Under the pieces are notes generated by a model. That model was not told the origin of the DNA, ran no database searches, and worked only from the letters and a program-made list of their open reading frames with translations. DNA of 7,671 bases from an uncultured Clostridia bacterium (GTDB taxonomy: Bacteria; Bacillota_A; Clostridia; Christensenellales; Aristaeellaceae), in the NCBI GenBank assembly GCA_946613955.1, contig CAMOGC010000077.1, forward strand, positions 1-7,671. Direction: 5' to 3'. Shown in pieces: positions 1-7,671 of this stretch (position 1 is the first letter of the stretch; every line of letters starts with the position of its first letter). Both the position numbers and the translations under genes were made by a program.

Positions 1-1784
<1,784 letters not shown>

Positions 1785-1786
1785 TT

Positions 1787-1815
1787 ATTATACGGGAATC
1801 GGAAGCCAATGTCAA
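1787..1815 (-). promoter_or_regulatory. nifJ promoter, perfect sigma-70/sigma-A consensus
   Basis: Read on the minus strand, TTGACA (1815-1810) and TATAAT (1792-1787) are separated by exactly 17 bases. Both hexamers match the housekeeping consensus at all six positions. Transcription should begin near 1780, giving an untranslated leader of about 98 bases before the nifJ ATG. A possible 6-bp stem (GCGTTT/AAACGC) in that leader is weak. Such a strong promoter suits an abundant central-metabolism enzyme. No clear repressor palindrome is seen. Confidence 0.9.
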
Positions 1816-1823
1816 TGAATCAG

Positions 1824-1853
1824 TTGCCTTTTTTCCCCGCCCTATGGTAAAAT
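1824..1853 (+). promoter_or_regulatory. argS promoter
   Basis: TTGCCT (1824-1829) and TAAAAT (1848-1853) are separated by 18 bases. The predicted start of transcription is near 1860, about 34 bases before the argS ATG. The -35 box lies 8 bases from the -35 box of the oppositely directed nifJ promoter. The -10 box overlaps an upstream in-frame ATG at 1852, which argues against that ATG being used for translation. No T-box leader is present, since the leader is too short. Confidence 0.65.
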
Positions 1854-1893
1854 GGTCGCCGGAACCTATTGCGACTCGAGAGGTGACGATTTC

Positions 1894-3615
1894 ATGACCG
1901 ATATGATGACCCGGATCGCGGGGCTGACCGCGGATCTGCTCCATTCCCTCTGGCCGGAAGCCCAGGGGCTGCCCGCCGCGGCGGAGCTGCGCCCGCTGCT
2001 GGCCGTCCCGCCGGATCCCGCCCTGGGGGATTACGCCTTCCCCTGCTTCCGCCTGGCCAAAGCCCTGCGCATGGCGCCGCCGAAAATCGCGGAGGCCCTC
2101 TGCGCGGCCTGGGCGCATCCGGAGGTGGCGGAGGTCCGCCCCGTAAACGGATATATGAATTTCTTCCTGAACCGGGCGAATTTTGCCGCCGAAACCATGG
2201 CGGAGCTGCTGGAAAAGGGAGAAAAATACGGTTCCTCCGATCTGGGCGCGGGCAAAACCGTCTGTCTGGATTACTCCTCCATCAATATCGCCAAGCGGTT
2301 CCATCTGGGCCATCTGTCGACGACGATGCTGGGCCACTCTCTGAAGCGGATCTACAGCTTCCTGGGATACAAAACCGTCGGCATCAACCACCTGGGCGAC
2401 TGGGGGACCCAGTTCGGCAAGATGATCTGCGCCTATAAAAAATGGGGCGACCGGGAACAGGTCGAAAAGGGCGGCGTAAACGAGCTCGTCCGCCTCTACG
2501 TGATGTTCCATGAAAAGGCGGAAAAGGATCCCGCCCTGGACGACGAGGGCCGCGCCTGGTTCAAAAAGATCGAGGATGGGGATCCCGAGGCCCTTTCCAT
2601 CTTTAACTGGTTCAAGGAGCTGACCCTCAAGGATACCGAGCGGGTCTACAGCCTGCTGGGCGTCTCCTTCGACAGCTACGCCGGCGAAAGCTTCTATAAT
2701 GACAAGATGGGCCGGGTTATCGACGAGCTGCGGGAAAAGAACCTGCTCTCGGTTTCCGAGGGCGCCACGATCGTGGATCTGAGCGAGGACAACATGCCCC
2801 CCTGCATCATTCTCCGCTCCGACGGCGCCACGCTCTACGCGACCCGCGATCTGGCCGCCGCCCTCTATCGGCACGATACCTATCATTTCGATAAATGCCT
2901 CTATGTGGTCGCCTATCAGCAGGATCTGCATTTCCGCCAGGTCTTCCGCGTGCTCGAAAAGATGGGCTACGCCTGGGCGAAGGACTGTGTCCACGTAGCC
3001 TTCGGCATGATCAGCTATGAAGGCAAAGCGCTTTCCACCCGGGAGGGGCACGTGGTCTATCTGGACGATCTGCTGGATCAGGCCTGCCGGAAGGCCCTGG
3101 AAATCATCAACGAAAAATCCCCCGACCTGCCGGATAAGGAAACGATCGCCCGCCAGGTGGGCATCGGCGCGGTCATCTATACCGATCTGTCCAACAACCG
3201 GATCAAGGATATCGACTTCCGGTGGGATCGGGCCCTGAATTTCGACGGGGAAAGCGGCCCCTATGTCCAGTATACCCATGCCCGCTGCTGCTCCGTCCTG
3301 CGCAAGGCCGCGGAGCTTTCCCTCCCGGCGCCCGACTGGGCCGCCCTGACGGACGACGAGGCCCAGACCCTGCTCCGGCTCATGAGCCGCTTCCCGGATA
3401 CCGTAAAGGAAGCCGCGGAAAAATACGAGCCCAGCATGATTACCCGCGCGGTGACCGATATCGCCCAGGCCTTCAACAAGTATTATTACGAGCATCGGAT
3501 TCTCGACGGGGATCCCGCCGGCATCGCCGCCCGCGTGGCGCTGACGGGGGCCACCGCCTCCCTCATTAAAACCGGGCTGTATCTGATCGGCATCGAGGCG
3601 CCGGAGCGGATGTAA
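1894..3615 (+). CDS. argS: arginyl-tRNA synthetase
   Basis: This class I aminoacyl-tRNA synthetase charges tRNA-Arg with arginine in the cytoplasm using ATP. The 573-residue product is close to the family's usual length (about 560-580). An N-terminal additional domain spans roughly 1-95. The Rossmann catalytic core has the HIGH motif as HLGH (137-140) within NIAKRFHLGHL, followed by NHLGDWGTQFGK, characteristic of ArgRS. The second signature is LSTREGHVV (380-388), a degenerate KMSKS. The DALR anticodon-binding domain begins near FDGESGPYVQYTHAR (450-464) and ends in the usual GIEAPERM. The start at 1894 has AGGTG eight bases upstream. A longer reading from 1852 would begin inside the predicted -10 box. 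The gene is divergent from nifJ and appears monocistronic, with a probable terminator just downstream. Confidence 0.96.
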   Translation: MTDMMTRIAGLTADLLHSLWPEAQGLPAAAELRPLLAVPPDPALGDYAFPCFRLAKALRMAPPKIAEALCAAWAHPEVAEVRPVNGYMNFFLNRANFAAETMAELLEKGEKYGSSDLGAGKTVCLDYSSINIAKRFHLGHLSTTMLGHSLKRIYSFLGYKTVGINHLGDWGTQFGKMICAYKKWGDREQVEKGGVNELVRLYVMFHEKAEKDPALDDEGRAWFKKIEDGDPEALSIFNWFKELTLKDTERVYSLLGVSFDSYAGESFYNDKMGRVIDELREKNLLSVSEGATIVDLSEDNMPPCIILRSDGATLYATRDLAAALYRHDTYHFDKCLYVVAYQQDLHFRQVFRVLEKMGYAWAKDCVHVAFGMISYEGKALSTREGHVVYLDDLLDQACRKALEIINEKSPDLPDKETIARQVGIGAVIYTDLSNNRIKDIDFRWDRALNFDGESGPYVQYTHARCCSVLRKAAELSLPAPDWAALTDDEAQTLLRLMSRFPDTVKEAAEKYEPSMITRAVTDIAQAFNKYYYEHRILDGDPAGIAARVALTGATASLIKTGLYLIGIEAPERM

Positions 3616-3627
3616 GGGATGTTTTCC

Positions 3628-3687
3628 CCGCGGTCAAAAGCGGAGGCTCCCCTGTCCGTTTTCCCGCGGCGAAAAAGTTTTTTCTTT
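3628..3687 (+). terminator. probable rho-independent terminator of argS
   Basis: An outer CCGCGG arm (3628-3633) can pair with CCGCGG (3664-3669). Inside it, AAAA-G-CGGA pairs with TCCG-TTTT, leaving one bulged G. A T-rich tail (3678-3687) follows after a short A-rich spacer. The stem is interrupted and the spacer to the T tract is long, so this is less certain than the terminator at 4954. Its place 12 bases after the argS stop supports the call. Confidence 0.6.
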
Positions 3688-3697
3688 CCAGCAGGAA

Positions 3698-3725
3698 TTT
3701 TAAATTTCTGTGACGAAATTATAAA
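3698..3725 (+). promoter_or_regulatory. possible promoter for the M15B-like gene
   Basis: TATAAA (3720-3725) makes a reasonable -10 box in an AT-rich patch that stands out from the GC-rich surroundings. The best -35 candidate, TTTTAA (3698-3703, 16-base spacer), is poor. A promoter is expected here because the next gene sits between two terminators. Confidence 0.4.
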
Positions 3726-3737
3726 AGAATCGATATG

Positions 3738-3752
3738 CCCACCCTTTGTGGG
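3738..3752 (+). promoter_or_regulatory. small hairpin next to the ribosome binding site
   Basis: CCCAC (3738-3742) pairs with GTGGG (3748-3752) around a 5-base loop. The right arm runs directly into the GGAGGAAGG ribosome-binding stretch (3752-3760) of the gene starting at 3772. It could affect ribosome access, but a 5-bp stem is short and may be coincidental. Confidence 0.3.
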
Positions 3753-3771
3753 GAGGAAGGTGTAAGCGAAC

Positions 3772-4905
3772 ATGAGTACAAGAAAGAGGAAAAGCAAAGC
3801 GGTTCCGGTGGTCATTACCGTTACGGTCGTTCTGGCGCTTCTTTGCGCCGCCTGCTTCTTCGCCGGCAGCTGGGTCAAGAGCCAGCGGGAGGCCGCCCTC
3901 GCCTCCGCCCGCGCGGAAGCCGAGGCCCATAACGCCGAGGAAGATCAGAAATTCGCCGCCGCCCAGGCGGAGCTCGAAAAGAAAAACACGCCCAGCGCCA
4001 GCCTGAGCTGGCCGACGCAGAAATCCGAGGGATGGGATATTCTGGATCTGACCACCTATCCGCTCGAATATCCGAACCGGGTGACCATGTCCCGGGCGGA
4101 CGTCATGAATACCGGGCTGCTGCTGGTGAACCAGTGGCATTCCCGGCCGGAGGATTTTAACGAGAGCACCCTGGTCGGCCTGGGCAACTATTTTAATTGG
4201 AAAGTTCAGGTCTCCGACGCCAGCGTTTCCCTCTTCCCCGTGGCGGCGGACGCCCTGAAGGCCACCCTGGATGCCGCGGCGGCCGAGGATCTGGGCCATT
4301 ATATGGTCTCCGAGGGATACCGCAGCTGGGATACCCAGAACGGGTATTTCCAGAAGCGGGTGGAAAAGCTGTCCTCCAAGTACTCGGGCGACGCCCTGAT
4401 CGAAGCCGCGAAAAAAGAGGTCAACTATCCCGGAACCAGCGAGTTTAATACCGGCCTGTCCTTTACCCTGCGGCTCTACAGCCGGGATGACCCCGAGGTC
4501 AACAAGACCACCTACGCGACCTCGAGCCAGGGTATCTGGATGAACGAAAACTGCTGGAAATACGGGCTGGTCTTCCGCTTCCCGCTCAATGCCTGGCCCC
4601 TTCCCACCTCGACGGACAAGAGCTTCGTGACCGGCATCGGCAGCCAGCTGAACCTCTATCGCTATGTCGGCAAAGGACACGCCGCCGTTATGCATTATAT
4701 GGATTTCTGCCTCGAGGAATACATCCAGTATCTGGGCGAGCATCCCCATATCGCCCTCTTTGAGGACGGCCAGCTGAAATACGAGATCTACCGCCAGTAT
4801 GTGGGCGACGCCGATACCTTCGAGGTGCTGGTCGCCGGAAACGCTCGTTCCTATACGACATCCCTGGACAACATGGGCGGCATCGTGACGGTCTTCGAAT
4901 ATTAA
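3772..4905 (+). CDS. membrane-anchored M15B (VanY-like) D,D-carboxypeptidase homologue, apparently catalytically inactive
   Basis: The 377-residue product has a basic N-terminus, one membrane segment (about 11-32), and an Ala/Glu-rich probable coiled coil (about 38-72). An extracytoplasmic domain follows, related to VanY/DacB-type peptidase M15B. Landmarks in order are SEGYRSWDTQ (180-189), PGTSEFNTGL (220-229), GIWMNENCWKYGLVFRFP (254-271) and YRYVGKGHAAVM (296-307). Active family members read SEHxTGxAxD and ExWHxRYVG. Here the first zinc His is F225, the zinc Asp is T232, the catalytic Glu is Q292 and the last zinc His is L295. The fold signatures are therefore kept while every expected metal or catalytic residue is lost. 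The frame is intact, so this looks like a maintained pseudoenzyme rather than a decayed gene. It might bind peptidoglycan or regulate other wall enzymes; that is inference. The ATG follows AGGAAGG by 11 bases. It is flanked by terminators, so probably transcribed alone. Confidence 0.8.
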   Translation: MSTRKRKSKAVPVVITVTVVLALLCAACFFAGSWVKSQREAALASARAEAEAHNAEEDQKFAAAQAELEKKNTPSASLSWPTQKSEGWDILDLTTYPLEYPNRVTMSRADVMNTGLLLVNQWHSRPEDFNESTLVGLGNYFNWKVQVSDASVSLFPVAADALKATLDAAAAEDLGHYMVSEGYRSWDTQNGYFQKRVEKLSSKYSGDALIEAAKKEVNYPGTSEFNTGLSFTLRLYSRDDPEVNKTTYATSSQGIWMNENCWKYGLVFRFPLNAWPLPTSTDKSFVTGIGSQLNLYRYVGKGHAAVMHYMDFCLEEYIQYLGEHPHIALFEDGQLKYEIYRQYVGDADTFEVLVAGNARSYTTSLDNMGGIVTVFEY

Positions 4906-4953
4906 GGAAGGCCCGCCGGATTCGATTCCGTCTTCGCGAAGAACATTTTTCCG

Positions 4954-4983
4954 CTCCCCCGGATCCCGGGGGAGTTTTCTTTT
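4954..4983 (+). terminator. strong rho-independent terminator
   Basis: CTCCCCCGG (4954-4962) and CCGGGGGAG (4966-4974) form a perfect 9-bp stem with a 3-base loop, followed by TTTTCTTTT. It lies about 50 bases after the stop of the M15B-like gene and before the cysE promoter, so it separates the two transcription units. Confidence 0.93.
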
Positions 4984-5006
4984 CCTTCTGTGGTTTTCGA
5001 GGCGCC

Positions 5007-5035
5007 TTGCGCTTCCGCTGAAAAACACGTATAAT
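5007..5035 (+). promoter_or_regulatory. promoter of the cysE-deacetylase-transporter operon
   Basis: TTGCGC (5007-5012) and a perfect TATAAT (5030-5035) are 17 bases apart. Transcription should begin near 5042, leaving a leader of about 47 bases before the TTG start. No T-box or SAM-riboswitch leader fits in that length. Confidence 0.85.
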
Positions 5036-5041
5036 GATCCG

Positions 5042-5058
5042 GCGCGCCTTCCGCGCGC
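5042..5058 (+). promoter_or_regulatory. GC-only hairpin at the extreme 5' end of the cysE mRNA
   Basis: GCGCGC (5042-5047) pairs with GCGCGC (5053-5058) across a CTTCC loop. It begins at about the predicted first transcribed base and lacks a T tract, so it is not a terminator. Protection of the mRNA 5' end from decay is a plausible role. Confidence 0.45.
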
Positions 5059-5088
5059 AAAACCCCGATGATCAGGAGCGATGTTCCC

Positions 5089-5940
5089 TTGAAAAAGCTG
5101 ATTTCCGATACGGTCAAGGCCCTTTCCGCCCTCCGGAGCTCCTCCGCCTGCGCGTCCTCCCCCCTCTGTTCCCCGCCGGACCGGCGGGAGGTCGTCCGGG
5201 TCATCAAGGCGCTGCAGGCGCTGCTCTTCCCTTCCTGCTTTCAAAGGGAGAACCCCCGGATGTCCGATGAAGCCCTGCTGGAGTGTACCGCCCGGGATCT
5301 GACGGAGCAAATCGGGCGGGCCTTCCTTTTCCGGGGCGGAGAAGGGGACGCGGCCGCCCTCTGCGACCGATACCTCGCCCGCCTGCCGGGAATCAAGCGG
5401 CTGCTGCTGCTCGACGTGGAGGCCCTCTATGAGGGAGACCCCGCCGCCCGCAGCCGCGAGGAGGTCATGATCTGTTACCCCGGCTTCTATGCCATCTCGA
5501 TTTATCGCCTGGCCCATGAGCTCTATGCCCTGGAGGTTCCGCTTTTGCCCCGGATCATGACCGAGTTCGCCCATGAAAAGACCGGCATCGACATCCATCC
5601 CGGCGCCGCGATCGGGGAATACTTTTTTATCGACCACGGAACCGGCATTGTCATCGGGGAAACCACCGTGATCGGCGATCATGTGAAGCTCTATCAGGGC
5701 GTGACCCTCGGGGCCCGCAGCTTCGATCTGGATGAAAACGGAAACCCGGTCAAAGGGATCAAGCGCCATCCCAACATCGGGAACAACGTGGTCATCTACG
5801 CCAATGCCACCATCCTCGGCGGGGATACCTCGATCGGGGATAACTGCGTTATCGGCGGCAACACCTGGCTGACCTCCTCCGTTCCCGCGGGGGAAATCGT
5901 CCAGTATCATTCGCCGGATCAGGAGGATAGAGAATCATGA
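5089..5940 (+). CDS. cysE: serine O-acetyltransferase
   Basis: This enzyme transfers acetyl from acetyl-CoA to L-serine, giving O-acetylserine, the substrate for cysteine synthase. The 283-residue protein has an alpha-helical N-terminal region (about 1-160) and a left-handed beta-helix of hexapeptide repeats (about 165-265). Visible active-site positions are D168 and H170 in DIHPGAAIG, the IDHGTG motif with catalytic H183, and RHP (226-228) with H227. A loop of about 15 residues (211-225) lies between VTLGA and KRHP, longer than in the E. coli enzyme. I chose TTG at 5089 because AGGAG (5074-5078) sits 10 bases upstream, and it gives MKKLISDTVK. An in-frame ATG at 5068 has no ribosome binding site and would add seven residues. 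The C-terminus ends DRES instead of the isoleucine that docks into CysK in the classic complex. The stop overlaps the next start as ATGA. Confidence 0.93.
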   Translation: MKKLISDTVKALSALRSSSACASSPLCSPPDRREVVRVIKALQALLFPSCFQRENPRMSDEALLECTARDLTEQIGRAFLFRGGEGDAAALCDRYLARLPGIKRLLLLDVEALYEGDPAARSREEVMICYPGFYAISIYRLAHELYALEVPLLPRIMTEFAHEKTGIDIHPGAAIGEYFFIDHGTGIVIGETTVIGDHVKLYQGVTLGARSFDLDENGNPVKGIKRHPNIGNNVVIYANATILGGDTSIGDNCVIGGNTWLTSSVPAGEIVQYHSPDQEDRES

Positions 5941-6692
5941 AAACCCGTAAAACGCTCGCGCTTCTGCTGGGGCTGCTGCTGCTTTGGGCGGCGGTCCTCC
6001 CCGCCTTCGCCGAGGAGGAGGACGAGGATCCCCTGGCCCGCTTCCTTGTCCGCCACGGCAGCCGGGCGGAGAAGAAAATCGCCGTGACCGTCGACGATTC
6101 CTTCGATCTGAATTATACCTGGAAAATCCGTGACCTTTTCGCCCAGTATGGCGTGGTCGGAACCTTCTTCCCCATCGGGAAACAGATCCACGTGGAGGAT
6201 CGGGACGAATGGCAGAAGATTCTCGATAACGGAAACGAGATCGGCTCCCATAACGACGGGCATTACAAGATGGGCGGCTCCGACCTCTGGGACATTCTCG
6301 CCGCCCTGGGCCGGTATCAGGAGGCGCTGGACAAAGCCCTCGGATACCATTATGACGTCCATTGCTTCCGTCCTCCCTTCGGCAATACGACCAATAAGAA
6401 CGGCAGCGATAAAACCTTCCGAAACGCCTTAACCACCTTCGGCTTTTCCCATGCCATCCTCTGGGACGTCAGCCAGACGGATCCGGACAAATGCTATCCC
6501 CTGGTCAAAAACGGAAGTATCCTGCTTTTCCACGCCCGCGCCAGGGATTACCGTTGCCTGGAGAATCTGATTCCCCGCCTGCTGGCCGACGGCTATGAGT
6601 TTGTAACCGTCAGCCAGCTGCTGGGCTTCGGCCCAAACGAAACCTCCCCGGAGCTCTATGTCTTCCAGAAGTCTCTGTATCGAAAGGAATGA
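5937..6692 (+). CDS. secreted polysaccharide deacetylase (NodB homology domain)
   Basis: The 251-residue product has a signal peptide: basic MKTRK, a leucine-rich core, and a likely cleavage after AFA at residue 25. It should act outside the membrane. The carbohydrate esterase 4 motifs appear in order. Motif 1 is TVDDSF, with D53 as the likely base and D54 as a metal ligand. Motif 2 is SHNDGH, with metal ligands H105 and H109. Motif 3 is RPPFG (145-149), motif 4 is WDVSQTD (176-182), and motif 5 is LFH with H199. The Asp-His-His metal set is complete, so activity is expected, probably removal of acetyl from N-acetylated wall sugars. Motif 1 departs from the usual TFDDGP. The order and the WDVSQTD region recall Firmicute PdaA-like enzymes, but the substrate cannot be fixed. 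AGGAGG (5921-5926) is 10 bases upstream of the ATG. The gene overlaps cysE by four bases, implying translational coupling. Confidence 0.9.
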   Translation: MKTRKTLALLLGLLLLWAAVLPAFAEEEDEDPLARFLVRHGSRAEKKIAVTVDDSFDLNYTWKIRDLFAQYGVVGTFFPIGKQIHVEDRDEWQKILDNGNEIGSHNDGHYKMGGSDLWDILAALGRYQEALDKALGYHYDVHCFRPPFGNTTNKNGSDKTFRNALTTFGFSHAILWDVSQTDPDKCYPLVKNGSILLFHARARDYRCLENLIPRLLADGYEFVTVSQLLGFGPNETSPELYVFQKSLYRKE

Positions 6693-6705
6693 GACGTTCG
6701 ATCCC

Positions 6706-7626
6706 ATGAATATCCGTTCTCTTCGCTCCAGCCTGCTGCTGCTTCTGGCCTCCCTGATCTGGGGACTGGCCTTCGTAGCCCAAAGGGTCGGCATGGATTA
6801 TATGCCGCCCTTTGCTTTTAACGGGATCCGGACCCTGATGGCCAGCGCCGCGCTGCTTCCGGTGATCCTGTTTATGGATCGGAAGCAGCCGGCCCGCCGC
6901 TCCCCTTCCCCGGCGGAAAAAAAGAACCTGCGAACTGCCTCCTGCCTGTGCGGCCTCCTGCTCTGCCTGTCCACCAATCTGCAGCAGGCGGGTCTGGTGT
7001 CCACCTCCGCCGGCAAGGGCGGCTTTATTACCGCCCTGTATGTGGTGCTGGTGCCGGTCGCCGGGTGGCTCTTCTTTCGGCGCAATCCCGGAAAATGGAT
7101 CTGGCTCAGCGTCCTGATGGCGGTGTTCGGGCTGTTTCTCCTCTGCGTTCCCGCCGGGGAGCGCTTCGTCGTGAGCCAGGGGGATCTGCTGATTCTGGGC
7201 TGCGCCATCGCCTTCGCCGGGCATATCCTGGTGGTGGACCATTTCTCCCCCCTGGTGGACGGCCTCCGGCTCAGCTGCTACCAGTTCCTCTTCTGCGGCG
7301 TCGCAAGCCTGATCCTTTCCCTCCTGACGGAAAGCTTTACCCTCTCCGGCCTGTGGGGCGCCATGCCGGCGATGCTCTACGCGGGCATTCTCTCCGGCGC
7401 CGTCGGCTATACGATCCAGATCCTCGCCCAGAGAAACGTCAACCCCACCCTCGCTTCCATCCTCATGTGCATGGAATCCGTCTTCTCCGTCCTGGGCGGC
7501 GCCCTGCTGCTGGGCGAAACCCTGACCCGCCGGGAATCCCTCGGCTGCGCGATCATGTTCGCCGCCGTGATTCTGGCCCAGCTATCCCCGGCGCTCGCCC
7601 TGAAAAAAAGGGTGCCCGCATCCTGA
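6706..7626 (+). CDS. EamA-family drug/metabolite transporter
   Basis: The 306-residue integral membrane protein has about ten hydrophobic helices arranged as two EamA repeats (about 8-147 and 160-294), the standard DMT layout. The first helix contains SLIWGLAFVAQRVG (17-29 region). The second repeat ends with NVNPTLASI and GALLLGETLTRRE, the conserved tail of the family. The substrate is unknown. Relatives export amino acids and other metabolites, including cysteine and O-acetylserine by E. coli EamA. The start at 6706 gives the typical short cytoplasmic N-terminus. An in-frame ATG at 6658 would overlap the deacetylase by 35 bases and add 16 polar residues. Neither start has an ideal ribosome binding site: AAAGGA (6683-6688) is 17 bases from 6706. 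Translation may depend on coupling to the deacetylase, whose stop is 13 bases upstream. Confidence 0.9.
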   Translation: MNIRSLRSSLLLLLASLIWGLAFVAQRVGMDYMPPFAFNGIRTLMASAALLPVILFMDRKQPARRSPSPAEKKNLRTASCLCGLLLCLSTNLQQAGLVSTSAGKGGFITALYVVLVPVAGWLFFRRNPGKWIWLSVLMAVFGLFLLCVPAGERFVVSQGDLLILGCAIAFAGHILVVDHFSPLVDGLRLSCYQFLFCGVASLILSLLTESFTLSGLWGAMPAMLYAGILSGAVGYTIQILAQRNVNPTLASILMCMESVFSVLGGALLLGETLTRRESLGCAIMFAAVILAQLSPALALKKRVPAS

Positions 7627-7671
7627 TGGCGCCACGGTGAATCCGCCCCGGCTTTTTCCCGGCGCTCGCCC
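7587..7671. repeat. 14-base direct repeat, one copy in the transporter gene and one at the window edge
   Basis: CCCGGCGCTCGCCC occurs at 7587-7600 inside the transporter's last codons and again at 7658-7671. The second copy is cut by the window end, so its true length is unknown. It may be chance in GC-rich DNA. The bases between the transporter stop and the window end show no gene and no convincing terminator. Confidence 0.4.

Noticed and set aside
4931..4942. 12-base perfect palindrome TCTTCGCGAAGA between the M15B-like gene and its terminator
   Set aside because: A palindrome of this length is expected by chance about once or twice in a window this size. It is far from either promoter core, so an operator role is not supported.
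3700..5910. 736-codon open frame on the minus strand spanning two genes and the intergenic regions
   Set aside because: It crosses a strong terminator and the cysE promoter, has low-complexity Gly/Gln-rich translation and no family motif. Long antisense frames are expected when third positions are GC-rich.
6610..7242. 210-codon minus-strand frame opposite the transporter
   Set aside because: The plus strand encodes a clear ten-helix transporter; the reverse translation is His/Gln-rich shadow.

Overview
The window is GC-rich, gene-dense bacterial DNA. It most resembles an anaerobic, high-GC Clostridia-type Firmicute. The reasons are a pyruvate:ferredoxin oxidoreductase (an enzyme of anaerobic metabolism), strong AGGAGG-type ribosome binding sites, sigma-A/sigma-70 promoters close to consensus, GC-stem terminators with T tails, and a class of arginyl-tRNA synthetase typical of Clostridia. 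The species cannot be named from this sequence alone, and I see no mobile element, CRISPR array, tRNA or rRNA.

Layout. Positions 1-1682 (minus strand) hold the N-terminal half of nifJ, cut by the left window edge. Positions 1683-1893 are a divergent promoter region: nifJ fires leftward from a perfect TTGACA-17-TATAAT promoter, and argS fires rightward from a promoter whose -35 box lies only 8 bases away. argS (1894-3615) ends in a probable terminator. A monocistronic gene (3772-4905) encodes a membrane-anchored protein with the VanY/M15B D,D-carboxypeptidase fold, but every residue expected to bind zinc or catalyse has been replaced. It is closed by a very strong terminator (4954-4983).

A TATAAT promoter at 5007-5035 then drives three tightly packed genes. 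The first is cysE (serine O-acetyltransferase, probable TTG start at 5089), which overlaps the next gene by ATGA. The second is a secreted NodB-type polysaccharide deacetylase (5937-6692). The third is an EamA/DMT-family ten-helix transporter (6706-7626). The last 45 bases hold no recognisable gene.

How the genes fit together. nifJ and argS are housekeeping genes that share only a control region. The pseudo-carboxypeptidase and the deacetylase both point to the cell envelope. cysE makes O-acetylserine for cysteine synthesis, and the transporter family includes exporters of cysteine and O-acetylserine, so a metabolite-overflow role for the last gene is possible but unproven. The most notable item is the intact gene for an apparently metal-free M15B pseudoenzyme. 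The rest is ordinary chromosomal content, and I see no convincing evidence of a wholly new multi-gene system.
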